Assembly (NCBI GenBank): GCA_905215325.1
Contig: CAJMPP010000004.1
Span: 13,840 to 77,839 of the forward strand
Length of the DNA: 64,000 nt
Reading direction: 5' to 3'
Source: an uncultured bacterium
GTDB lineage: Bacteria > Actinomycetota > Coriobacteriia > Coriobacteriales > Eggerthellaceae
Shown here piece by piece: positions 53,111-64,000 of this stretch. The notes under the pieces are model-generated. The model was not told where the DNA came from, did not search any database, and was given only the letters and a program-made list of their open reading frames with translations. Numbering within the stretch: the stretch's first letter is position 1; each line of letters begins with the position of its first letter. A program made the translations under genes and the position numbers.

Positions 53111-54679
53111 ATGCACATGCGCACCAACCGCCGCGCAGCAGGCGTTACCCAAGAAGGCGGCGCTACCGGCAACCGCACCAGCCGCCGCGCGCACCGCGCC
53201 CGTTCCCGGAAAGCCGCGCTTGCCGCGTTCGCCCTTGCCGGCGTGCTGGCCGCCGCGCTGGCCGCCGGCTGCGCCGGCGATAGCGAGAAAGCCGCCGTCG
53301 AACTGGATCCGAGCAACCCCACCACCATCACCGTCTGGGATTACTACAACGGGGCCCAGCAGGCGTCCTTCGACAGCCTGGTGTCCGAGTTCAACTCCAC
53401 CGTGGGCAAGGAGAAGGGCATCTACGTGAAAAGCAAGACCCAGGGGTCGGTTCCCGAGCTGGAGAAGGCCATCTCGAACTCGGCGGCGGGCGAAGTAGGC
53501 GCCGAGGAGATGCCCAACGTGTTCTCCTCCTACGCCGACACGGCCTATAACGTGCAACAGCAGGGCAAGCTCGTCGATCTGACGGACTACTTCACACCCG
53601 ATGAGCTGTCCAACTATGTGCCCGACTACCTTGATGAGGGCCGCTTCGACAACGACGATTCCCTGTACCTGCTGCCGGTGGCGAAATCCACCGAGGTGAC
53701 CATGCTCGACGAAACGGACTGGGTGCCGTTCGCCCAGGCCACCGGCACCACCATCGACGACCTGGCAACGCAGGAGGGCATCGCCGCCACCGCGAAGCGC
53801 TATTACGAATACACCGACGCGTTGACTCCCGACGTCCCCGACGACGGCAAGGCGTTCTACGGCCGCGATTCCCTGTCCAACTACTTCATCATCGGAATGC
53901 GGCAGATGGGCGTCGACCTGCTCGCACCCGATGCCGATGGAAAAGCCCAGGTCAACGCGGACAAGGAAAAGGTCCGCCGCCTGTGGGACAACTACTACAT
54001 CCCCTACGTCAGCGGCTATTTCGATGCCGTGGGCAAGTTCCGCTCCGACGACGTGAAGACGGGCGACATCATCTGCTACACGGGTTCCACCGCATCGGCG
54101 GCATACTTCCCCGACCGGGTGGTCGACGATAACGGGACGCACGAGATCGGCTATCGCATCATCATGCCGCCCACCTTCGAGGGCGGAAACGCCGTGGCCC
54201 CTCAGCAAGGAGCCGGCATGGCGGTGGCAAAATCCGACGAGCAGCACGAATACGCTTCCTGCGAGTTCCTGAAATGGTTCACGGAGAAGCAGAACAACCT
54301 GCACTTCGCGGCGACGTCGTCGTACCTGCCCGTGCGAACCGACGCGAACAACATCGACGAGCTCGATAGCGCGATCCGAGACGAGAACCTCTCCGTGAGC
54401 CCTAAGACCCGCGACTGCATCGCCATGGCCATGGACTCCTTCGATGACGTGGAGCTGTACGCGCTTAAGAGCTTCGACAACGCCTATGCCGCGCGCAAGG
54501 TGCTCGACCGTTCGCTCGACGATAAGGCAACCGCCGACAAAGCGGCCGTTCAGGCAGCCATGGCCGCCGGCCAGTCGCGCGCCGAGGCGCTTGAGCCGTA
54601 CGTGGGCGATGCCGCGTTCGAGCAATGGTACGCCACCTTCTGCCAGCAGCTCCAAGCCGCAGCCGAGGGCATGGAGTAG
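53111..54679 (+). CDS. Family 1 extracellular solute-binding lipoprotein
   Basis: 522 residues, AGGAGG upstream. A long basic N-terminus precedes the signal sequence (RKAALAAFALAGVLAAALAA) and the lipobox Cys (AAGC). The mature part is a sugar-type binding fold (TTITVWDYYNGAQQASFDSL, LVDLTDYFTPDEL, DIICYTGSTASAAYFPDR, PQQGAGMAVAKSDEQHEYAS). No permease or ATPase gene is adjacent. It is followed six bases later by a hybrid sensor kinase, so it probably serves as its ligand-sensing partner. Confidence 0.87.
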   Translation: MHMRTNRRAAGVTQEGGATGNRTSRRAHRARSRKAALAAFALAGVLAAALAAGCAGDSEKAAVELDPSNPTTITVWDYYNGAQQASFDSLVSEFNSTVGKEKGIYVKSKTQGSVPELEKAISNSAAGEVGAEEMPNVFSSYADTAYNVQQQGKLVDLTDYFTPDELSNYVPDYLDEGRFDNDDSLYLLPVAKSTEVTMLDETDWVPFAQATGTTIDDLATQEGIAATAKRYYEYTDALTPDVPDDGKAFYGRDSLSNYFIIGMRQMGVDLLAPDADGKAQVNADKEKVRRLWDNYYIPYVSGYFDAVGKFRSDDVKTGDIICYTGSTASAAYFPDRVVDDNGTHEIGYRIIMPPTFEGGNAVAPQQGAGMAVAKSDEQHEYASCEFLKWFTEKQNNLHFAATSSYLPVRTDANNIDELDSAIRDENLSVSPKTRDCIAMAMDSFDDVELYALKSFDNAYAARKVLDRSLDDKATADKAAVQAAMAAGQSRAEALEPYVGDAAFEQWYATFCQQLQAAAEGME

Positions 54680-54685
54680 CAAGAA

Positions 54686-58867
<4,182 letters not shown>

Positions 58868-59167
58868 CGGAGGGCTGCGCGCAGGGCGCTGATGGATAGT
58901 TCGTCGGCGCGCTTCGAGTCGCATACGGCTGGCGCGCCGGCTTGCACCGCGAGTCGCAGGTGATCGATGCGCCGCCGCGCGGCCGACGCCGCAGATGACC
59001 AACATGCCGCGCACGGCTGGCACTGCACTTTATTGCTTGCCGCCCCACTCGAGCCGGACGCTACAACTGCCGACGACGCCCTCTGACCACGACCGCGCCA
59101 TTCGATTGGCCATCCCGAATCTGCTCACGTGCATCGTTGCTCGCATCGCCCGCACGCCTCATAACGC

Positions 59168-59197
59168 ACGGGGAGCCGCTGATCAGCGGCTCCCCGT
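59168..59197. terminator. Perfect 30-bp palindrome hairpin
   Basis: ACGGGGAGCCGCTGA and its exact complement, with no loop bases. It lies in the 443-base gap between the convergent kinase (+) and gatB (-) genes, so it can serve both. No gene was seen in the gap. Confidence 0.75.
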
Positions 59198-59310
59198 TTA
59201 CGTTTGCGATTGCACCTGCGTTGGCTACCAGCCTCGGCTACACATTTTGCTTTCGCAGCGATCGAACAGCTCACGAACTGCACGTTCGCAACCCGCAAGC
59301 CGAGCTTGCG

Positions 59311-60888
59311 CTACTCTGCCAGCTTCTTCGCCAACAGCTGGTTGATGATCTTCGGATTGCCCTGGCCGCGCATCTCCTTCATGCACTGACCCACGAAGAA
59401 CCCGATGACCTTCGTATTGCCTTCCTTGTAGCGGGCGACCTCATCGGGGTTCGCCGCGATGATGGCATCCACGACGGCCTCGATGGCGCCGGTATCCGAT
59501 ACCTGCTTCATGCCGCGCTCCTCGACGATGGCAGAAGGATCCTTGTCCTCGTCCATGATGGCGGAGAACACCTGCTTGGCCTGCTTGGACGAGATGGCGT
59601 CCTCGGCAAGCAGCTTCACCAACTCCACCGCACGGGCGGGCGTGAGCGGGCTTTGCGCAAGGTCGGCATCCTCGCTGGCGTTCAGCCACGCGGTGACGTC
59701 GTTGATGGCCAGGTTGGCAACGGGCTTCGCCAGCTTGGCGGCATCCTTGCCCGCAACCTCCATGCACGCCTCGAAGAAGTCTGCCGTGGCACGATGATCG
59801 ACCAGATGGCGCGCATCGTACGCGGACAGGCCAAACTCATCGGCAAAGCGAGCGGCCTTCTGATCGGGCAGCTCGGGAAGCTTGGCGCGGACGCCTTCGA
59901 TGAACTCGTCGGAAAGATCGTAGGGCGCCAAGTCGGGCTCGGGGAACAGGCGATAGTCGTCGGCGGTTTCCTTTACGCGCATGACGATGGTGTGCTTCAT
60001 GGTGGGGTCCCAATGGCGGGTTTCCTGGTAGATCTGACCGCCCTCTTCCAGAACCTCGGCCTGACGGCAGATCTCATAGGCCAAGCCGTCATGCAGGTTC
60101 TTGAAGGAGTTCATGTTCTTCAGCTCGGTCTTCACGCCCAGCTTCGTGGAGCCGCGGCGGCGCAGGCTGACGTTGCCGTCGCAGCGCATGGAACCTTCCT
60201 CCATGGAACAGTCGGAGATGCCGATGGCTAGATAGATCTGACGCAGCTTCTGCATGAACAGGCGCGCCTCCTCGGGCGTGCGCAGGTCGGGCTCGGTGAC
60301 CAGCTCGATGAGCGGGGTGCCGGCGCGGTTGTAGTCCACCAGCGAATGCGTGGCGCCCGCGATACGGCCCTCGTCGCCGCCGACGTGGATCATCTTGCCG
60401 GCGTCTTCCTCCATATGGATGCGCGTGATGCCCACGTGCGCCGTGTAGCCGGAATCGGTGACGGTGACGTTCTCGCACGTCTCGCCCGGCTTCAGGCCGG
60501 CGATATCGCCGCGCTCCTTGGCCGCCGGACCGTCGACGTCCAGGTCAAGATGGCCGCGCATGCAGAACGCCACCGGACCCTGCGTGGTCTGGAAGTTCTT
60601 GGCCATGTCGGGGTACATGTAGTTCTTGCGGTAGAACATACTGTGCTTCTCGATGTCGCAATTCGTGGCCAGACCGGCAAGCACGATGGACTCGATAGCG
60701 GCCTTGTTCGGCACAGGCAGAGCACCCGGGAGGCCCAGGCACACCGGGCAGGTGTGCGTGTTCGGGTCGGCGCCGAACTCAAGCTTGCAGCCGCAGAACA
60801 TCTTCGTGTTCAACGTGGTCAGCTCGGCATGGATCTCCAAGCCGATGACCGCCTCCCAGTCTTGCAGCACTTCTTCGAGCTTACGCAT
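59311..60888 (-). CDS. gatB: Asp/Glu-tRNA amidotransferase subunit B
   Basis: 525 residues from ATG 60888 (GGAGG nine bases upstream). The tRNA-binding and kinase subunit of GatCAB, which converts Glu-tRNA(Gln) or Asp-tRNA(Asn) to the amide forms. Features: EAVIGLEIHAELTTLNTKMF, the zinc pair region FCGCKLEFG...CPVCLGLPGALP, the YMYPDMAKNFQTTQGP tunnel region, and the C-terminal YqeY-like tail (FFVGQCMKEMRGQGNPKIIN). The start is displaced from gatA by a 119-bp insertion (60888-61007). Confidence 0.95.
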   Translation of the reverse strand: MRKLEEVLQDWEAVIGLEIHAELTTLNTKMFCGCKLEFGADPNTHTCPVCLGLPGALPVPNKAAIESIVLAGLATNCDIEKHSMFYRKNYMYPDMAKNFQTTQGPVAFCMRGHLDLDVDGPAAKERGDIAGLKPGETCENVTVTDSGYTAHVGITRIHMEEDAGKMIHVGGDEGRIAGATHSLVDYNRAGTPLIELVTEPDLRTPEEARLFMQKLRQIYLAIGISDCSMEEGSMRCDGNVSLRRRGSTKLGVKTELKNMNSFKNLHDGLAYEICRQAEVLEEGGQIYQETRHWDPTMKHTIVMRVKETADDYRLFPEPDLAPYDLSDEFIEGVRAKLPELPDQKAARFADEFGLSAYDARHLVDHRATADFFEACMEVAGKDAAKLAKPVANLAINDVTAWLNASEDADLAQSPLTPARAVELVKLLAEDAISSKQAKQVFSAIMDEDKDPSAIVEERGMKQVSDTGAIEAVVDAIIAANPDEVARYKEGNTKVIGFFVGQCMKEMRGQGNPKIINQLLAKKLAE

Positions 60889-61009
60889 TAGCAACGCACC
60901 TCCGAACCCTTCATCATCCCAAGGGCCTGCGCCCCGCTTCGCGGTGCTCGGCCTGCAACAGTCCACTGGACTGTTGCATCTTGCAGCACTTCTTCGAGCT
61001 TACGCATTA
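60861..61009. repeat. 30-bp direct repeat flanking an insertion at the gatA-gatB junction
   Basis: The 30 bases from CTTGCAGCACTTCTTCGAGC to the TTACGCATTA at the gatB start occur at 60861-60890 and again at 60980-61009. Between them lie 89 bases containing a TGCAACAGTCC/GGACTGTTGCA inverted repeat (11-bp arms, three-base loop) near 60953-60977. Confidence 0.85.
60888..61007 (-). CDS. 39-codon mini-ORF created by duplication of the gatB start
   Basis: ATG 61007 overlaps the gatA stop (TAATG) and the first ten codons are those of gatB (MRKLEEVLQD). The frame then runs through inserted sequence (ATVQWTVAGRAPRS...) and ends with a TAA that overlaps the real gatB ATG, again TAATG. It is thus coupled at both ends. 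It may be translated as a leader peptide or be a by-product of the duplication. Confidence 0.5.
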   Translation of the reverse strand: MRKLEEVLQDATVQWTVAGRAPRSGAQALGMMKGSEVRC

Positions 61010-62494
61010 CTCAACCACCTTCCCGTCGGAAAAGTTCGGGGCCACAGGGGCTTTGCCGTAAGCGGCCTCGAGCGCCATGGCGGCGCGGAACATGTTCTCG
61101 TCCTTGAACTGCGGGGCAATCAGCTGCACGCCCACGGGCATGCCGCTTTGCGCACCCAAGCCGCACGGCACGCTCATGCCGCCGTTGCCGGCGATGTTGA
61201 TGGAGATGGTGAACACGTCGGACAGATACATGGTTGCCGGATCGGCGATCTCGCCGAACTTGAACGCCGTGGCCGGGGCCGTGGGTGCCAAGATGACATC
61301 GCACTGCTCGTAGGCGTTGCGGTAATCCTGCGTGATGAGCGTGCGGACCTGCTGGGCCGGATAGTAGTACTGCTCGTACACGCCGGCGGAAAGCAGGTAG
61401 CTGCCCAACATGATGCGGCGCTTCGCCTCTTCGCCGAAGCCATGGGCGCGGCTTGCCTCGTACTGGCTGCCCAGGTCCTTGTGGCCTTCCTCGCAGTAGC
61501 CGTAGCGCACGCTGTCGAAGCGGGCCAGGTTGGAGAACGCCTCGCACGGGCCCAGCACGTAGTAGGCGCTGATGGCGGCATCGATATGCGGCAGGTCGAC
61601 CTCGACGATGGTGGCGCCGGCGGCCTCGAGCTTGGCAGCGGCCTCGGACACGCGCTCCGAGACCTCGGAGGACAGGCCCTTGGCGCCCATGAAGCTGCGG
61701 ACCACGCCGACGCGCATGCCCGCGACATCCTGCTGGCATGCAGCGCGGAAGCCGGCCTTCACATCCTGCGACGTGCAGTCCAGGGGATCATGGCCGCACA
61801 GGGCGTCCATCGCGGCGGCGGCGTCCTCGACGCTGCGCGCGAACGGGCCGACCTGGTCGAGCGAGCTGCCGAAAGCCACGACGCCGTAACGGCTGACCGT
61901 GCCGTACGTGGGTTTGACGCCCACGATGCCGCAGAAGCTGGCGGGCTGGCGGATGGAGCCGCCCGTGTCGGAGCCCAGCGTGACGCACGCCATGCCCGCG
62001 GCGACCGCTGCCGCAGAGCCGCCCGAGCTGCCGCCCGGGACGCGGCCCAGATCCCACGGGTTGCGCGTGGGACCGAACGCGGAGGACTCGGTGGTGGAGC
62101 CGAACGCGAACTCGTCCATGTTCAGCTTGCCCAGCGGCACGCCGCCGGCGTCGATGATGCGCTGCACGCACGTTGCGGTGTACGGGGACACGTAGTTTTC
62201 CAGCATGCGGGAGGAGCAAGTGGTGTGCGTGCCCGTCATGTTCATGTTGTCCTTGAACGCCACCGGCACGCCGGCCAGCGGGCCGAGCGTATCGAACGTG
62301 CCGTCGGCGATAGCCTGGTCCACACGCTGCGCGGCCGCCATGGCTGCCTCGGAAGTGACCTCCAAGAACGCATGCACCTGCTTATCGGCCTGCGCAATGC
62401 GGTCGAGGCTTGCCTGCGCAACCTCGCAGGCAGTGAATTGCTTGGATGCCAGACCCTCGCGGATCTGCGCGATGCCCATATCGGAGATGGCCAT
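61007..62494 (-). CDS. gatA: Asp/Glu-tRNA amidotransferase subunit A
   Basis: 495 residues, the glutamine-hydrolysing amidase subunit. Ser-cisSer-Lys triad: Lys in PVAFKDNMNMTGTHTT, Ser in GGSSGGSAAAVAAGM and the second Ser in GSDTGGSIRQPASFCG. The C-terminal part binds the other subunits. The start overlaps the gatC stop (TAATG). Standard length. Confidence 0.96.
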   Translation of the reverse strand: MAISDMGIAQIREGLASKQFTACEVAQASLDRIAQADKQVHAFLEVTSEAAMAAAQRVDQAIADGTFDTLGPLAGVPVAFKDNMNMTGTHTTCSSRMLENYVSPYTATCVQRIIDAGGVPLGKLNMDEFAFGSTTESSAFGPTRNPWDLGRVPGGSSGGSAAAVAAGMACVTLGSDTGGSIRQPASFCGIVGVKPTYGTVSRYGVVAFGSSLDQVGPFARSVEDAAAAMDALCGHDPLDCTSQDVKAGFRAACQQDVAGMRVGVVRSFMGAKGLSSEVSERVSEAAAKLEAAGATIVEVDLPHIDAAISAYYVLGPCEAFSNLARFDSVRYGYCEEGHKDLGSQYEASRAHGFGEEAKRRIMLGSYLLSAGVYEQYYYPAQQVRTLITQDYRNAYEQCDVILAPTAPATAFKFGEIADPATMYLSDVFTISINIAGNGGMSVPCGLGAQSGMPVGVQLIAPQFKDENMFRAAMALEAAYGKAPVAPNFSDGKVVE

Positions 62495-62805
62495 TACGCA
62501 TCGCCCCCTTCGCCCAGAATGGACGGGATCAAGAAGCTGCCGTCCTGCTGCTTCGGCGCGTTCTCAAGCGCAACCTGTTGCGTGAACGATTCGGTTTCCA
62601 CGTCCTCGCGCATGACGTTGGACAGGCTTCCGATGGGATGGAACGTAGGCTCCACGCCCTCGAGGTCCAGCTGCTTGATGGACTGAAGCGTTTCGATGAT
62701 ATTGTTCAGATCGACCGTCATCTCGGAGAGTTCTTCCCCGGAAAGGCCGATGCGCGCGTATTCCGCGATGCCGCGGACCTCGCGCTCGGTAAGGTATTGG
62801 GTCAT
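62494..62805 (-). CDS. gatC: Asp/Glu-tRNA amidotransferase subunit C
   Basis: 103 residues from ATG 62805 (AAAGGAAAG upstream; ATG 62829 is less likely). A small helical clamp between GatA and GatB: YLTEREVRGIAEYARIGLSG, then LEGVEPTFHPIGSLSNVMRE and DGSFLIPSIL, the conserved C-terminal pattern. First gene of gatCAB. Confidence 0.93.
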   Translation of the reverse strand: MTQYLTEREVRGIAEYARIGLSGEELSEMTVDLNNIIETLQSIKQLDLEGVEPTFHPIGSLSNVMREDVETESFTQQVALENAPKQQDGSFLIPSILGEGGDA

Positions 62806-63070
62806 TGGTTTCTTTCCTTTCGATTCCAACGCACGTGTTAGCGGCTACGCTGCAAAACGACGACTACCCCGCATCCGATTGCCGCCAGCACAATCGCGAC
62901 ACTTGCGGACGCGCCCGGAGAAGCCGGCGCAACCCAGCTCCACGCACGCTGAAAGCGGTTAGACCGTTAACTTGGCTATGATAGCAAACAAGCCCGCCCA
63001 TCAGGCCGCGAACCCTCAGGCGACAGCGATTCGATAGACACGGGGCCCAGCCCCGCCGCGACGCTGACCG
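62806..63070. other. Upstream region of gatCAB with a possible remnant
   Basis: 265 bases. On the minus strand a frame without a start codon encodes one hydrophobic helix (SASVAIVLAAIGCGVVVVLQ) and stops just before gatC; it may be a lost small membrane protein. A TATCAT sequence near 62983 could be part of the gat promoter. Nothing else seen. Confidence 0.3.
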
Positions 63071-63364
63071 CTACGCGATGCCAGCAAGCTTCAAGTCTTC
63101 GTCAACCAAATGGCGAAGATACTCCGACCGCTTCATCCCAAGCTGCGCTGCCCGAATATCTATGAGCAGGATTTTATTCACCGGCTCCTTAAACCCCACC
63201 TGCTTCATTTCCTCATCGAACATAAGAGGGCGACCAGGACCGTATGCAACCGGCCCGCTAGGTACTCCATGCAAGATGCCGGCAGCGGCATCCGCCTCCC
63301 ATTGGTCAAGCTGTTCAGGCGTGATGCCGAATTCTTTTTTGATTTCATCCGCAGACATTGCCAT
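63071..63364 (-). CDS. Putative antitoxin (97 aa)
   Basis: ATG 63364 with AAGGAGG upstream (inside the toxin gene's end). The N-terminal half is acidic (MSADEIKKEFGITPEQLDQW); a middle segment PSGPVAYGPGRPLMFDEEM resembles the DNA-binding strand region of small actinobacterial antitoxins; the end is helical (AAQLGMKRSEYLRHLVDEDL), like a ribbon-helix-helix. It starts two bases after the toxin stop, the usual toxin-first order of this family. Confidence 0.7.
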   Translation of the reverse strand: MAMSADEIKKEFGITPEQLDQWEADAAAGILHGVPSGPVAYGPGRPLMFDEEMKQVGFKEPVNKILLIDIRAAQLGMKRSEYLRHLVDEDLKLAGIA

Positions 63365-63366
63365 GC

Positions 63367-63633
63367 CTACCGCCTCCTTGCTAATAGCCCAAGTTCGAAC
63401 AGCACTCTTTTCGTTTGAGGCTCCATTGCGTGGTAAATCACTACCACAGAAGGTTTTTGAGAGCCGATTAACTCAACAGCCCTTCCATCTTCTGTAAGCC
63501 CGATAGCAACAACTTGGTCTTCATATGGAGCCTTTCAATGTTGCGATGCCATTCGATTTTCCCAGGCGTACCGTATGCTCTCCTCGTTTAAGCCGTGCTT
63601 AAATGCATGTTCTGCGACAACGAGTCTGCTCAT
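63367..63633 (-). pseudogene. Putative toxin interrupted by an in-frame TGA
   Basis: From ATG 63633 (GAGG upstream) the frame reads MSRLVVAEHAFKHGLNEESI RYAWENRMASQH, then TGA at 63535-63537, then KAPYEDQVVAIGLTEDGRAV and PSVVVIYHAMEPQTKRVLFE to TAG 63367. Both sides are in the same frame and together give the 88-codon pattern of a common actinobacterial toxin (HGL..E.I.YAWEN ... IYHAM.P.TK). Hence a nonsense mutation in an otherwise intact gene. Confidence 0.75.
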
Positions 63634-64000
63634 TAATGCCTCGAATTTCGTACAACGATATTCTAACAGGCTTTACCTGCGAAAACTATCGTTGCGTTCC
63701 GTGGTTTCGAGGATCTTGCAGGAGAGGAAGGGCGCTCCGGAGGCAAACGCCGCCACGACATTCCCGCGTCGGACAACGCCTAGCGGAAAAGCACCTGCAC
63801 TGGCTCATGTGATGTAGGGACTCTAACACGCGCACAGATGTTCGTGCAAGCGAAAACGAACATATTTTCGCTCTTACAGGCGCGGGCGATCACACGCCAT
63901 GTGCGGCCGCCCGCTGCTCAGGCTGCTAGTCGCCGGCCTCTACCTCCATTCCGCCCAAGTTGCGAGCGGAATGCCGATAATCGGTATATATCCAGGTCGG
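63634..64000. other. Right-end non-coding stretch
   Basis: No gene recognised up to the window edge. GCGAAAA...ATTTTCGC (about 63852-63875) is a small inverted repeat, and the last 40 bases contain GCCGATAATCGG. A gene may begin outside the window. Confidence 0.35.

Noticed and set aside
63535..63537. Selenocysteine codon in the putative toxin
   Set aside because: No SECIS-like hairpin was seen after the TGA, and small toxins of this kind are not selenoproteins; a nonsense mutation is simpler.

Overview
This 64 kb window is high-GC DNA with dense, co-oriented gene blocks. The gene set fits an anaerobic actinobacterium of the Coriobacteriia, probably the family Eggerthellaceae: gatCAB, an Rrf2-linked sufCBDSU operon, acyl-CoA dehydratase activase proteins, large Ser/Gly- or Ig-repeat surface proteins and many small toxin-antitoxin modules. 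The genus cannot be fixed from the sequence alone. No rRNA, tRNA or CRISPR array was recognised.

Left end (1-8.6 kb): the 3' part of recQ, then an accessory region. A small XRE-regulator/membrane-protein operon (1909-3361) is followed by the most striking locus, 3907-8020. Here a tyrosine recombinase is translationally coupled to the 5' half of a type I restriction specificity gene (hsdS). The matching 3' half lies 1.2 kb away on the opposite strand, and both halves break at the same short repeat. Inverting the segment would rebuild a full-length HsdS of about 400 residues followed by two unknown genes. This is a predicted phase-variation switch. No hsdM or hsdR is in the window.

8.6-21 kb: housekeeping genes on the minus strand (pyrC after a truncated M20 hydrolase, cspA, an rRNA/tRNA methyltransferase, a TatD-type DNase, tcdA) plus an MFS transporter. 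Between them lie unusual repeats: about ten units of a 20-bp degenerate tandem repeat, two 127-bp elements with 15-16 bp terminal inverted repeats, and a 42-bp tandem repeat that copies the 3' end of the methyltransferase gene. A Ser/Gly-tailed membrane protein and two long repeat-rich non-coding stretches follow.

21-30 kb: an Rrf2 regulator diverges from the complete sufCBDSU iron-sulfur assembly operon. After it come a metallo-beta-lactamase-fold protein with an in-frame 39-bp minisatellite, a zinc-ribbon protein, a 5'-truncated ATPase and two cupins.

30-39 kb: one minus-strand operon encodes a lipoprotein binding protein, a permease with an unusual N-terminal extension, an ATPase, a DUF1858-like protein and a 1603-residue double activase/dehydratase fusion. 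A promoter with an embedded palindrome precedes it.

39-50 kb: an accessory island. HigBA and HipBA toxin-antitoxin pairs, each with palindromic operators, stand beside a 1955-residue mosaic surface protein and its small Tat-exported relative; a HicAB pair with its own palindrome closes the island. 50-64 kb: a Crp/Fnr regulator, a phosphoglucomutase, a binding-protein/hybrid-kinase pair that looks like a sensory unit, gatCAB with a 119-bp duplication-insertion creating a coupled 39-codon mini-ORF at the gatA-gatB junction, and a toxin-antitoxin pair whose toxin has an in-frame TGA.
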